A DNA stretch of 64,000 bases from Paenibacillus sp. OK003 (GCF_900109515.1 NZ_FOBD01000002.1:310001-374000); one strand, 5' to 3'; shown: positions 17,343-27,693, counted from the stretch's first letter. Numbers and translations: made by a program. The notes: generated by a model from the sequence alone, not told the origin.

Positions 17343-19331
17343 TTATTTAACGTCATTTCGATTCGGTAACTGACTCAAATAACTGTTGGATAAGTGGAGA
17401 AGATTCAAAGCCCGCTCATACTGTTCCTTGGTAATATATTCGGAAGAGGTTGATTCCTCTTCGGTTGGTATGGCAGATGCGGGCACGGCCGGTTGATCCT
17501 CCATACTGTCCGGATTCGTTTCCTTCTCCCGGTCAGACTCTGCCGAAACGACATCCTGTCTCCCGGCATCCGCAAGAGAATAATGCGTACCATCACCGTA
17601 TCCCGTCTCAGGAACGAACAATGAAGCATCGTTCAATACGGAACCGGAGGGCAGATAATAGCGCTCTGGCAGCAGATTATTTCCCTCACGCAGCAAATCC
17701 TGCCCGAAATACAGTTGGTTCTGGAGAGAGGCTCCGGTCAAGCCGGCGATCGTTGGCAGAATATCCACCTGTCCTCCGATCTGTTCCAGCTGCGCAGCCG
17801 GCGTGATGCCAGGAGCCGTGACGATGAGTGGAATATTGATCATGTCCGCAGACGTGTACTCCCGACCGTAGATTTCCTGCATCAGCTTCTCATCAGTCCG
17901 ATCCAGGGAGTAGATAGGCAGACCCAGATGGTCACCGTAAACGACCAGCACGCTATTTTCCCATAGTCCACGTTCCTTAAGTCCCTCAATAAATTGCCCC
18001 ACGGCCTGATCGGCATAATGCTGGGACACAAGATAATCCCCTGGCAACGTATTAACGTACCGTTCCGGCAACGTCAGACTTTTTTTATCTTCTGGTAAAT
18101 GGTAAGGGTGGTGCGCAGACATGGATATGATTTGTGCATAGAAGGGTGATCCTGAGTCCTGCATGTCCTCCAGTTTATCGAGCGTTTTGCTGTACAACAC
18201 TTCATCCGATGCGGAGAAGGCGATGGAATCCTCTGTTCCGAAATAATTGATGTCATAATACTGATCAAATCCAAGCGCCTTGTATAACTGATCGCGATTC
18301 CAGAAGTGCACATCATTCGTATGGAATGTGGCTGTCTGATAACCGTTCGCGGACATCAGTCTGGGCAGACTTGGAAATTCCTTATTGGCATAGACGGTAG
18401 CTGCGGCTCCGTTGGGCGGTGTATAAAACGATGTATTCACGACAAACTCGGCATCCGATGTGTTACCCTGTCCCACTTGCTGATAAAAGTTCGGGAAATA
18501 CAGGCTTTGTCCAGCCAACTTATTGAGATGGGGTGTAACTTCCTGTCCGTCCACCTGCAATCCGATCAGGAAGTTCTGGAATGATTCGAGCTGGAGGACA
18601 ATAACGTTGCGTCCTTTGGCTGCACCCTCCTCAACAACAGAGGGCAATGCTGTCTTTAGTTTAATCTCGTCGATATGATTTTGATCGATTTGATCAAGGG
18701 GCACAGGTTTGTCAGGACGATCAGCCAGGATGGTGTAGGCTTCGTAACCGAGAATCCCCATCTGCTCCGCCTGTGTAATCTCGCTCATGCTCGCCCGATT
18801 GGGGTAAATGTTGAGCATGCACAGCATCATCGACAGAATCAGAATGACCGAGGCAATCCGTCTTCTGGCCCTTCGTTCAAGCGGCACTCTGCCTGGACGT
18901 TCAGTCCCGCCGAGCTTGATCCGCCGACGAATCAGAATCCCCGCGATAACCAGAACATCTGCAAAAATAAACAAATAATACGGATCGAGCAAAGAGAACA
19001 TGCTGCTCTTGACCGAGGTTACCTGATTAACTTGTGCGAGCGCGTGATAATTGACAATGACACCATAATATTTGTAATACATGATCGCTGCGAAGAAGAT
19101 GCCCGATAACACCAGATTGAGTCCGAGATAGAGCCACATCCGGCGTTTGGCTGCGAACCATTCAATCAGACAGAAGCAGATCCAGATCAGCGGCAACTCT
19201 GTCAGCAGCGGTTTCCAGACGGGGATGTCATCGAAGATCACAATCCAGGCCAGAGAGCTTTTGATCATCATAATAACGGTGAACACGATAAACGGTCCGC
19301 TTAGAAACCGGGTGAGTGAATTGCGTGACAA
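17343..19331 (-). CDS. Lipoteichoic acid synthase-type membrane sulfatase/phosphoglycerol transferase (LtaS family)
   Basis: 662 residues from TTG 19331, which follows GGAAGGCGG; an earlier TTG at 19370 lacks such a site. Five membrane spans fill residues 10-200, followed by an extracellular alkaline-phosphatase-like domain. The nucleophile Thr is at about residue 291 in QGNTSDAEF, the metal Glu in LQLESFQNF, and the C-terminal metal site is YGDHLG. LtaS polymerises glycerolphosphate on the outer membrane face, using phosphatidylglycerol. The tail (about 90 residues after the catalytic domain, rich in Ser, Glu and Asp) is longer than I recall for LtaS. Gram-positive genomes often hold several paralogues, so this may be a YqgS- or YfnI-like member. 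Confidence 0.88.
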   Translation of the reverse strand: MSRNSLTRFLSGPFIVFTVIMMIKSSLAWIVIFDDIPVWKPLLTELPLIWICFCLIEWFAAKRRMWLYLGLNLVLSGIFFAAIMYYKYYGVIVNYHALAQVNQVTSVKSSMFSLLDPYYLFIFADVLVIAGILIRRRIKLGGTERPGRVPLERRARRRIASVILILSMMLCMLNIYPNRASMSEITQAEQMGILGYEAYTILADRPDKPVPLDQIDQNHIDEIKLKTALPSVVEEGAAKGRNVIVLQLESFQNFLIGLQVDGQEVTPHLNKLAGQSLYFPNFYQQVGQGNTSDAEFVVNTSFYTPPNGAAATVYANKEFPSLPRLMSANGYQTATFHTNDVHFWNRDQLYKALGFDQYYDINYFGTEDSIAFSASDEVLYSKTLDKLEDMQDSGSPFYAQIISMSAHHPYHLPEDKKSLTLPERYVNTLPGDYLVSQHYADQAVGQFIEGLKERGLWENSVLVVYGDHLGLPIYSLDRTDEKLMQEIYGREYTSADMINIPLIVTAPGITPAAQLEQIGGQVDILPTIAGLTGASLQNQLYFGQDLLREGNNLLPERYYLPSGSVLNDASLFVPETGYGDGTHYSLADAGRQDVVSAESDREKETNPDSMEDQPAVPASAIPTEEESTSSEYITKEQYERALNLLHLSNSYLSQLPNRNDVK

Positions 19332-19492
19332 GTTACCGCCTTCCTTTCTTTCCGAAGTTTCATTTAACAAGTATTATGCTATCTCATGGCATGTCGTGTC
19401 AAAAGCACCGAACTTCTTGATTGCTCATTTATTTCAATTATTGGAAAAAAGAGAGAGGCGCTTGGGGTCATTCATGACCTCACGTATACAAA

Positions 19493-19532
19493 AAGCCCCT
19501 TCCATTGAGGAAGAGGCGGAAGGGGTTGCATT
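19493..19532 (-). terminator. Terminator after the HmoB-like gene
   Basis: On the minus strand, ACCCCTTCC pairs with GGAAGGGGC and TTTTTG follows; it lies 110 bases past the stop at 19645 and ahead of the ltaS-type promoter region. The rest of the 19332-19644 gap shows no gene. Confidence 0.7.
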
Positions 19533-19644
19533 TTAAAGTGAACATAATTAAATGATGCTTACCCAAAGTGTAATCATTGATCACAGTACATCTGTAAACA
19601 CGCATACAGATTCTGGGGCAAACATCAGGCTTGCTCCCGGTTGT

Positions 19645-20400
<756 letters not shown>

Positions 20401-20509
20401 CACCCCAACATAGCATATGGGAAGGGACGAGTCCAATCCGCTGATTGGCTGGTTTGAGCACTGCTTTTCGTGATAAAGTAGAGAGACTACAATCAGAACG
20501 GGTGATCGC

Positions 20510-22831
20510 ATGACAACCGCAATTCGAATATCAGTCAGGCCTTTGGTGGAATATGTGTACCGCAGTGGCAGCATACGTCCAGGGTTCCGCTCGAATGCAT
20601 CGATGCAAGAGGGAACCCGGATACACCAGCGAGTGCAGAAGGATTACACAGAAGAGGATTTGAAAGAAGTGGTTCTCGAAGTGGAACTGCAGCATGGAGA
20701 CTTGACCTACGTGGTGGAGGGACGATGTGACGGGCTGATTCGTCTGGATGGTCAACTGACGGTGGATGAGATCAAATCAACTGCGGGCAATCTGGACGAT
20801 CTGGGCGATGGGGCCCCCGTACACTGGGCGCAGGCCATGATGTATGCCTATATGTACGCCGTTCAGCATGATGAACCCCGTATGCAGGTACAGCTTACAT
20901 ACGTGCACACCGTGAATAATGAGGAAAGACGGTTTCGGCGGATGCTGGAACGGCAGGAGCTGGAACAGTTTGCAGCAGAGCTGGTCGCTGGTTACGCGCC
21001 ATACGCAGAGATGATTGTGGCGTATGAAGAGAAGCGCGATATAAGCGTGCGAGAGCTGCCTTTCCCTTTTCGCAAATACAGAGAGGGACAGCGCAAGCTG
21101 GCAGGAGCCGTATACAAGACCATCCGCGAGGGGCAGGGACTGATGGCGAAAGCGCCAACGGGTATTGGCAAAACGATGTCAGTCCTGTTTCCCACGGTCA
21201 AGGCCATTGGTGAAGGAGAAGCCAAACGATTGTTCTATCTGACCGCAAGAACGACGACGCGAGTGGCGGCAGAAGAGGCTTTTGCCCGGATGCAGGCGGA
21301 AGGATTGAAGATGCATGTGATCAGTCTGACCGCAAAGGACAAGATCTGTTTCAAGGAAGAGGAAGCCTGTGATACGGGACAGTGTGGCATGTGCGAAGGA
21401 TATTATGACCGTATTAATGGAGCCGTGCTGGATATGCTGGAACATGAGACGTTAATGACACGCCCGGTTATTGAACAGTACGCACGTAAGCATCGGGTAT
21501 GTCCGTTTGAATTTTCACTGGATGCTGCGTATGCAGCCGATGCGGTGATCTGCGACTATAACTATATTTTCGATCCGCGTATCTCGCTCAAACGAATGCT
21601 GGAGGAGCAGAAGCGCAAGACGGTATTACTGGTCGATGAGGCACATAATCTGGTCGATCGGGGCCGAATGATGTTTTCGGCAGAGCTGGAGAAGGCCGTC
21701 TTTCTGGATGTCAAAAGGGAATTCCAAACGCTGGGCAGCAGTGTGACTGCCGCCAAAGCTATTGCGGATCGAACGGGCGCCATAGACAAATACCTGATTA
21801 CGCTCCGCAAAAACGGTGGGGATGAGGGCAAATTGCTGCAACAGGAGGCGCCAGAGGAACTGATTGAACTGCTGGAGCCTTTTGTCATGGTTGCGGAACA
21901 ATGCCTTGTTGAAGGCGGTTCGGGGAATGCGGAGACGGATGAATTGCTGCTGGCAGCCTATTTCACCGCACAGAATTTCCTCCGTATCGCCAAGCTGTAC
22001 GATGAACGCTTCATTACCTATATGGAATGTGTACGAAGTGAAGTACGAGTGAAGCTGTTCTGCCTGGATCCATCTGTGCTGCTGCGCCAGACTGCCAAAG
22101 GATTCCGCTCTACCATTCATTTCTCTGCGACATTGTCACCTCTTGGTTATTACCGGGATATGCTAGGTGCGGAGGAAGAGGATTATACCTTGCGTATTGC
22201 TTCGCCTTTCCAGCGAGAGCAGCTGGATGTGAGATTGCTGCCGTTATCGATTCGCTATCGGGATCGTGAACGTTCCAGACAGCCTATTGCCAATATGCTG
22301 CGCCAATTGGTTGCCGAGTGGCCGCATAGCAACCTGCTCGTCTTTTTCCCATCCTATCCATATATGCGCGAAGTACACGGGACGTATATGGAACAGCCGG
22401 GCGAGGCAGAAGTCGTGATGCAGGAGCAGGGCATGAGTGAAGAGGAGCGGGAGGCGTTCCTGAACGCGTTCCAGCCACATCCGGAACGAACACGATTGGT
22501 ATTTGCCGTTATGGGCGGTGTATTTTCGGAAGGTGTGGATCTTCCGGGTGATCGTCTGAACGGAGTGGTGGTGGTCGGGGCCGGACTTCCCCAGATTGGT
22601 CTGGAGAACAACGTACTACGCGATTATTATAGTCGGACAGGGCGAAACGGATTTAATTATGCCTATGTTTTCCCCGGCATGAACAAGGTATTGCAGGCAG
22701 GTGGAAGGCTGATACGTACGGAAGAGGACAAGGGTGTGCTGGTACTGGTCGACGATCGTTTCACCGAGGAACCGTATCGTTCATTGCTGCCTGAGGAATG
22801 GCAGGACTACACACGGATTTCACCCGAATAA
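20510..22831 (+). CDS. XPD/DinG-like Fe-S helicase with an N-terminal PD-(D/E)XK nuclease domain
   Basis: 773 residues. Residues 30-95 carry a RecB/Cas4-type nuclease core: GTRIHQRV (His39), GRCDG (Asp74) and VDEIKS (Asp86, Glu87, Lys89). Next come an XPD-type helicase: Walker A APTGIGKT (215-222), four-cysteine iron-sulphur candidates C280, C287, C292/C295 and C331, DEAH box at 376-379, and C-terminal motifs GVFSEGVDLPGDRLNG and QAGGRLIRTEEDKG. Such proteins unwind 5' to 3' and may cut DNA, in repair or R-loop removal. Start ATG 20510 has only a modest GGGTGAT site. The gene is flanked on both sides by direct copies of the 228-bp element. Related proteins exist in other Firmicutes; the exact role is not settled. 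Confidence 0.85.
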   Translation: MTTAIRISVRPLVEYVYRSGSIRPGFRSNASMQEGTRIHQRVQKDYTEEDLKEVVLEVELQHGDLTYVVEGRCDGLIRLDGQLTVDEIKSTAGNLDDLGDGAPVHWAQAMMYAYMYAVQHDEPRMQVQLTYVHTVNNEERRFRRMLERQELEQFAAELVAGYAPYAEMIVAYEEKRDISVRELPFPFRKYREGQRKLAGAVYKTIREGQGLMAKAPTGIGKTMSVLFPTVKAIGEGEAKRLFYLTARTTTRVAAEEAFARMQAEGLKMHVISLTAKDKICFKEEEACDTGQCGMCEGYYDRINGAVLDMLEHETLMTRPVIEQYARKHRVCPFEFSLDAAYAADAVICDYNYIFDPRISLKRMLEEQKRKTVLLVDEAHNLVDRGRMMFSAELEKAVFLDVKREFQTLGSSVTAAKAIADRTGAIDKYLITLRKNGGDEGKLLQQEAPEELIELLEPFVMVAEQCLVEGGSGNAETDELLLAAYFTAQNFLRIAKLYDERFITYMECVRSEVRVKLFCLDPSVLLRQTAKGFRSTIHFSATLSPLGYYRDMLGAEEEDYTLRIASPFQREQLDVRLLPLSIRYRDRERSRQPIANMLRQLVAEWPHSNLLVFFPSYPYMREVHGTYMEQPGEAEVVMQEQGMSEEEREAFLNAFQPHPERTRLVFAVMGGVFSEGVDLPGDRLNGVVVVGAGLPQIGLENNVLRDYYSRTGRNGFNYAYVFPGMNKVLQAGGRLIRTEEDKGVLVLVDDRFTEEPYRSLLPEEWQDYTRISPE

Positions 22832-22840
22832 TGATATTTA

Positions 22841-23068
22841 TATGAATTGAACTAAACATTTACACGGGAACGGAGAGGGCAGAAATAACCTGAAGAAGCG
22901 AAGCTACAAGCTTTCTGTAAGAAAGCTGCATCGGAAGCATACACCTCGCCTTTATCCCCAGATTTTCCCCTTTGAAAAAGGAATCCAAAAAATCTGGGGA
23001 TAACAGCGATCAGAGGGTTGTTCTGTCATCGGAGTGGCAAGTGTAAATATTCTTTAGTTCAATTTATA
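22841..23068. repeat. 228-bp MITE-like element, copy 2
   Basis: The ends are TATGAATTGAACTAAA (22841-22856) and TTTAGTTCAATTTATA (23053-23068), inverse repeats with one mismatch in 16. Internal blocks match copy 1 in order and orientation, including the AGCTTTCTGTAAGAAAGCT stem and GGGGATAACAGCGATC. It begins 9 bases after the helicase stop codon. The rest of the 22832-23226 gap holds only the amylase upstream region. Confidence 0.87.
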
Positions 23069-23226
23069 GCTAAAGAACGATCATAGACTTTTTTTAGCTT
23101 TCTTGTGTGTGCATGATTGAAGGATAGGCCGAAAAGGGTATTACTTGGATAGCATACGAACGAACAAGGACGATACAGATACGTGCCGTGGTCCGCTTCG
23201 AAAGCAATCAAGGAGGTCGGATGGGA

Positions 23227-24708
23227 ATGAAGAGAAATCATACGATGATGCAGTTTTTTGAATGGCACCTGGCCGCAGACGGAAATCACTGGAAACGATT
23301 GGCTGAAATGGCGCCAGAACTGAAAGCCAAAGGCATTGACTCCGTGTGGGTGCCTCCGGTGACCAAAGCCGTGTCTGCCGAGGATACCGGTTACGGCGTA
23401 TATGACCTGTACGATCTGGGCGAATTTGACCAGAAAGGCAGTGTGCGTACCAAATATGGTACTAAGCAGGAACTGGTCGATGCGATTGCCGAGTGCCAGA
23501 AGAATGGCGTTGCTGTCTATGTGGATCTGGTGATGAACCATAAAGCGGGTGCGGATGAGACGGAAGTCTTCAAGGTGATTGAGGTTGATCCCAATGATCG
23601 ATTGAAGGAAATCTCCAAACCGTTCGAGATTGAGGGGTGGACCAAATTCACATTTCCGGGCCGCGGGGATCAGTACTCCTCTTTCAAATGGAACGCCGAA
23701 CACTTCAACGGTACAGACTTTGATGCCAAGGAAGAACGGAGCGGTGTGTTCCGCATTGCAGGGGAGAACAAGAACTGGAATCAAAATGTCGACGATGAGT
23801 TCGGCAATTATGATTACCTGATGTTCGCCAATATCGATTACAATCACCCGGATGTCCGGCAGGAAATGCTCCAATGGGGAAAATGGCTCATCGATACGCT
23901 GCAATGCAGCGGTTTTCGATTGGATGCGATCAAACATATCAATCACGAATTTATCAAGGAATTCGCTGCTGAGATGATCCGCAAACGCGGGCAGGACTTC
24001 TACATTGTGGGTGAGTTCTGGAACTCCAATCTCGATGCATGTCGTCAATTTCTGGATACGGTAGACTATCAGATTGATCTGTTCGATGTGTCCCTGCATT
24101 ACAAACTTCATGAAGCCTCTCTGGCTGGCAGGGACTTTGATCTTTCCAAGATTTTTGACGATACCCTGGTGCAGACACATCCAACGCATGCTGTAACGTT
24201 TGTCGATAACCATGATTCCCAACCGCATGAAGCACTGGAATCCTGGGTAGGCGATTGGTTCAAGCCGAGCGCCTATGCGTTGACGCTGCTGCGTCGTGAC
24301 GGTTACCCGGTTGTCTTTTACGGTGATTATTATGGCATTGGTGGTCCCGAACCTGTTGAGGGTAAGAAGGACATTCTGGACATTCTGATGTCAGCCCGTT
24401 ACGACAAAGCTTATGGAGAGCAGGAAGATTACTTCGATCACGCAAACACGATTGGGTGGGTACGCCGCGGGGAGGACGAAATTGAAGGCTCCGGTTGTGC
24501 AGTAGTTATCTCGAATGGTGATGATGGTGAGAAACGGATGTTTGTTGGCGAACACCGAGCTGGTGAAGTCTGGACCGATCTGACGCACAGCTGCGAGGAT
24601 AGCATTACCATTGAGAATGACGGCTGGGCCACCTTCCATGTATGTGGTGGAGGCGTCTCCGTATGGGCTCTCCCGGATCAGGGTGAGGATTGTGCAGATG
24701 CTGAGTAA
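23227..24708 (+). CDS. Cytoplasmic alpha-amylase (GH13)
   Basis: 493 residues from ATG 23227, 10 bases after AGGAGG; an ATG two codons earlier is too close to that site. There is no signal peptide, so the enzyme acts inside the cell on imported maltodextrins or glycogen. GH13 regions are all present: VDLVMNHKAG (region I), GFRLDAIKHI with the Asp nucleophile, VGEFWNSN with the Glu acid/base, and FVDNHDSQP with the third Asp. The B-domain (DRLKEISKPFEIEGWTKF) resembles the intracellular/liquefying alpha-amylases of Bacillus (GH13 subfamily 5). No sugar transporter is adjacent. A terminator follows at 24780. Confidence 0.93.
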   Translation: MKRNHTMMQFFEWHLAADGNHWKRLAEMAPELKAKGIDSVWVPPVTKAVSAEDTGYGVYDLYDLGEFDQKGSVRTKYGTKQELVDAIAECQKNGVAVYVDLVMNHKAGADETEVFKVIEVDPNDRLKEISKPFEIEGWTKFTFPGRGDQYSSFKWNAEHFNGTDFDAKEERSGVFRIAGENKNWNQNVDDEFGNYDYLMFANIDYNHPDVRQEMLQWGKWLIDTLQCSGFRLDAIKHINHEFIKEFAAEMIRKRGQDFYIVGEFWNSNLDACRQFLDTVDYQIDLFDVSLHYKLHEASLAGRDFDLSKIFDDTLVQTHPTHAVTFVDNHDSQPHEALESWVGDWFKPSAYALTLLRRDGYPVVFYGDYYGIGGPEPVEGKKDILDILMSARYDKAYGEQEDYFDHANTIGWVRRGEDEIEGSGCAVVISNGDDGEKRMFVGEHRAGEVWTDLTHSCEDSITIENDGWATFHVCGGGVSVWALPDQGEDCADAE

Positions 24709-24779
24709 TAGAATGAATATCGACAGTTGAATGCAGAAACGTACAGATAAATATGAAAAACAGTATACAGATCGTTAAA

Positions 24780-24822
24780 CCACCTGAACAGGTTCATATG
24801 TTCAGGTGGTTTTCATTTTTTC
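24780..24822 (+). terminator. Terminator after the amylase gene
   Basis: CCACCTGAACA (24780-24790) pairs perfectly with TGTTCAGGTGG (24799-24809), followed by TTTTCATTTTTT. Confidence 0.9.
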
Positions 24823-24842
24823 AAGTACGACTAAAGCTCCAT

Positions 24843-25038
24843 CCTAACGAACTCAGCGCACCTTATTTCCATTAAATTAGCGTTACGGGAATTCTAAAGA
24901 ATCTCAGTAACTTTATTATTCATGAAAACGATTAAAATAGTCCCATTTGGAGCAACACCATTAGACTAGAGTGTCTGAGATTCGTTAGAATATTGAAACC
25001 TCGAATTTAACTCGAATAAGGCTTCTCATGTTCGTTAG
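24843..25038. repeat. 196-bp intergenic repeat, copy B
   Basis: Same length as copy A at 17059. The left end is CTAACGAACTCAGCGCACC..., the right end is the inverse ...CATGTTCGTTAG; both inner edges read CTTATT. The second direct motif (TCTAAAGAATCTCAG) is again at offset 51 and the second inverted one (GTGTCTGAGATTCGTTAG) at offset 129. Its right end overlaps the last 18 codons of the small minus-strand gene. Confidence 0.78.
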
Positions 25039-25221
25039 AGCCCAAAGGCAGAGATTGAATTCAGTGTGTGTAGTACATTCATAGTTTTTGCTGTTGACAA
25101 GGAATTCAAATCTATCTTTAAAGGGTCTGTCCAGTAATTTAACAACCATGATATCTCCACTACTTGTGCTTCTTGCAGAAGAATATATCAAAAAGTAACC
25201 TTGTTCAAATCGATACTCCAT
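24985..25221 (-). CDS. Small hypothetical protein whose C-terminus is supplied by a repeat element
   Basis: 78 residues from ATG 25221, which has a strong GGAGG eight bases upstream, so translation is likely. I do not recognise the family. Residues 1-61 (MEYRFEQGYFLIYSSAR ... FNLCLW) look like a small mixed alpha/beta domain with hydrophobic strands and no signal peptide. From about residue 62 the sequence lies inside the 196-bp repeat, so the last 17 residues are probably not original. It is therefore either a truncated gene or one that has adopted a new end. It sits 57 bases downstream of the MBL hydrolase gene on the same strand and may share its transcript. Confidence 0.5.
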   Translation of the reverse strand: MEYRFEQGYFLIYSSARSTSSGDIMVVKLLDRPFKDRFEFLVNSKNYECTTHTEFNLCLWALTNMRSLIRVKFEVSIF

Positions 25222-25278
25222 AGCACTTACCTCCATTAGAATACAGAACGATTACGGTACTTATCCAATACCCTCTAT

Positions 25279-26028
25279 TTACGCATTATACAGTTCAAAC
25301 GACTCCAGCGTGCCCACCATTCTTAGATCATGTTCTTGGTTGAACTGTGTCCGTTTATCCGCATCGGCGTATTCATCATGATAATGCATGAGCACGGTTT
25401 TCTGTCTCACTTCGGCAGGCAGTTGTTGCAGATCCTTCAGTGAGGTGTGTGATTTGATCACCAGATCATGCATATGACATTCGTGGAAGATCAGCTGTAC
25501 GTCTGCGGCAGCCTGCTCTAACCGTTCCTGATCCAGCGTACTGTCTGCGCTATAGTAGAAGAAGGGCTTTGCAAGAAGGCCATTGCTGACCATACCCGGC
25601 ACGTGCTGTGTTCGAAAAGTCTCAAACGTTACGCCCCCCAGCTCAAATGTGCCTCCATCCGGTAAAGGTACGATATCATAATAGTCGCTCATCGTACGCT
25701 CCCCATCGGTTGTATAACGCATGCCCGGGGATAAAATGCTCCATAACGGATCAACCAGTTCTTCGTGGATAAACAGACGTGGCTTGCGGTCGCCCACAAT
25801 CTGTGAATAATATCCGAGCATCTGTACTCCGTTAATATGATCTTCATGCAGATGGGTAATAAACACATTGTGAATATCCGTCATTGGAAAGCCGTATTCC
25901 TTTAATGCTTTAGCATTGGATTCCGGAAAATCAATCACCAGATGTGTATCGCCGAATTCGGCCAGCATACTGTTGTGGTGTTGCTCCACGCTGAACATGT
26001 CTCCTGTACCGAGAAATGTTATTTTCAT
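25279..26028 (-). CDS. MBL-fold metallo-hydrolase (RNase Z-like group)
   Basis: 249 residues from ATG 26028, nine bases after AAGGAG. The metal-binding motif is ITHLHEDHINGV; further metal ligands are likely in HVPGM, YYSADSTLD and VLMHYHDEY. The start FLGTGDMFSVEQHHNSML is typical of the RNase Z/lactonase-like branch in which the N-terminal strand leads into a substrate loop. The substrate is not evident; a phosphodiester or a quorum-signal-like molecule would both fit. It is divergent from uxaC, 205 bases away. Confidence 0.82.
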   Translation of the reverse strand: MKITFLGTGDMFSVEQHHNSMLAEFGDTHLVIDFPESNAKALKEYGFPMTDIHNVFITHLHEDHINGVQMLGYYSQIVGDRKPRLFIHEELVDPLWSILSPGMRYTTDGERTMSDYYDIVPLPDGGTFELGGVTFETFRTQHVPGMVSNGLLAKPFFYYSADSTLDQERLEQAAADVQLIFHECHMHDLVIKSHTSLKDLQQLPAEVRQKTVLMHYHDEYADADKRTQFNQEHDLRMVGTLESFELYNA

Positions 26029-26122
26029 CCACTTCATCTCCTTCTATTATCTTCAGATTAGCACCAATTAGATTAATTCTAGTATACCTCGTTCCAGGAA
26101 ATATGCCTAAATCAACCTTTTG

Positions 26123-26136
26123 TGATAACGCTATCA
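26123..26136. promoter_or_regulatory. cre-like site upstream of uxaC
   Basis: TGATAACGCTATCA matches the catabolite-response consensus TGNNARCGNWWNCA in full, with TGATA/TATCA arms around the central CG. It is about 100 bases upstream of uxaC. A LacI-family uronate regulator could bind the same kind of site. Confidence 0.6.
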
Positions 26137-26232
26137 TTTTATATTGAACTTTGTGGGCAAACAGTGTAGCGTAAAGATTGGGAAGTGAACCCATATGAAC
26201 GTAAACTCACCTAAAGGGAGCGTGCGAGGCGA

Positions 26233-27669
26233 ATGAAGTCTTTTCTGGATGAACAATTTTTGCTGCACAATGAAACGGCGATCAGGTTATATGAGGATTA
26301 TGCGAAAGACATGCCGATTATTGACTATCACTGCCACTTAAGTCCACAGGAGATCTACGAGAATAAAACCTTTGGCAATATTACAGAGGCCTGGTTATAC
26401 GGTGATCACTACAAATGGCGGCTGATGCGCGCAAACGGAATTGAGGAGCAGTACATTACGGGAGGAGAGGGCGTAACCGATTACGATCGTTTTCTGGCGT
26501 ACGCCAAAACTGTACCGATGATGATTGGTAACCCGCTGTACGCATGGTCTCATTTGGAATTACAGCGTTATTTCGGTGTCTATGAAGTGTTGAATGGGAC
26601 GAGCGCTCCGGCCATCTGGGAAAAAGTAAATGCCAAGCTGAACAGTGACGGATTCGGTGCGCGTGATCTCATTACCAAATCCAATGTTACCGTGGTATGC
26701 ACGACGGATGATCCATGTGATTCCCTGGAATATCACCTGAAGATTCAGGAAATTGAAGGATTCGATACAGCTGTACTGCCTTCATTCCGTCCGGATAAAG
26801 GGCTGGAACTAAACCGCGATACCTTCTCGGAATGGGTAGGCAAGCTGTCGCAGGCAGCGGGAACGGCGATTTCCGATTATGACTCATTCCTCTCCGCTCT
26901 GGAATCACGGGTAGAGTTCTTCCACTCCGTAGGAGGCCGGGTGTCTGACCATGCACTCGATTATGTCCCTTACGGCACGGCCACACGTGAGGAAGCAGCA
27001 GCGATTTTTGCCAAAGCCATTGCAGGCGAGAAGGTCAGTCGTGAGGAAGAGGACAAGTACAAGACGGTAACGCTGACTTTCCTCGGCAAGCTGTATGCAG
27101 ATCGGGGCTGGGTCATGCAGTTCCATATGAATGCGGCCCGCAACAATAACAGTCGGATGTTCGCCCAGCTTGGTCCGGATACCGGATATGATTCCGTTAA
27201 TGATACGCCGCTTTCCTCAGCTATGATCGGTTTGCTCGATGCGTTGGAGCAGCAGCAAGCACTGCCGAAAACGATCCTGTATTCCCTGAATCCTCGGGAT
27301 AATGAAGTGCTCGCAGCGATTGTCGGCAGCTTCCAGGGTGGCGGCATTCCAGGCAAAATCCAGCTTGGTGCAGCCTGGTGGTTCAATGATACGAAGGATG
27401 GCATGCTCGCTCAAATGAAGGCGCTGGCGAATGTAGGTCTAATCAGCCGTTTCGTCGGCATGCTAACCGATTCACGCAGTTTTCTCTCTTATACACGACA
27501 TGAGTATTTCCGCCGCCTGGTCTGCAACCTTATCGGGGAATGGGCCGAACAAGGCGAGGTACCGCATGATATGGAATTACTTGGACAGATCGTACAGGGC
27601 ATTGCCTACAACAATGCGAAGGAGTATTTCCCTTTTGCTTCCGCTCTCAAAACGGTTTCTGCTTCGTAA
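26233..27669 (+). CDS. uxaC: Glucuronate/galacturonate isomerase
   Basis: 478 residues, full length for UxaC, which isomerises D-glucuronate to D-fructuronate and D-galacturonate to D-tagaturonate in pectin and glucuronoxylan breakdown. The amidohydrolase-like metal site begins DYHCHLSP (His33, His35); later family blocks GWVMQFHMNAARNNN, YSLNPRDNEVLAAI, GAAWWFNDTKDGM and MLTDSRSFLSYTRHEYFRR are all intact. It stands alone: no uxuA, kdgK or uronate transporter is adjacent, so the rest of the pathway must lie elsewhere. A cre-like site upstream suggests carbon catabolite control. Confidence 0.96.
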   Translation: MKSFLDEQFLLHNETAIRLYEDYAKDMPIIDYHCHLSPQEIYENKTFGNITEAWLYGDHYKWRLMRANGIEEQYITGGEGVTDYDRFLAYAKTVPMMIGNPLYAWSHLELQRYFGVYEVLNGTSAPAIWEKVNAKLNSDGFGARDLITKSNVTVVCTTDDPCDSLEYHLKIQEIEGFDTAVLPSFRPDKGLELNRDTFSEWVGKLSQAAGTAISDYDSFLSALESRVEFFHSVGGRVSDHALDYVPYGTATREEAAAIFAKAIAGEKVSREEEDKYKTVTLTFLGKLYADRGWVMQFHMNAARNNNSRMFAQLGPDTGYDSVNDTPLSSAMIGLLDALEQQQALPKTILYSLNPRDNEVLAAIVGSFQGGGIPGKIQLGAAWWFNDTKDGMLAQMKALANVGLISRFVGMLTDSRSFLSYTRHEYFRRLVCNLIGEWAEQGEVPHDMELLGQIVQGIAYNNAKEYFPFASALKTVSAS

Positions 27670-27693
27670 TCCATATTCTTCTATAATTGGTTC

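Noticed and set aside
23059..24228. 389-codon minus-strand open frame
   Set aside because: It is antisense to the alpha-amylase, whose active-site motifs are complete on the plus strand.
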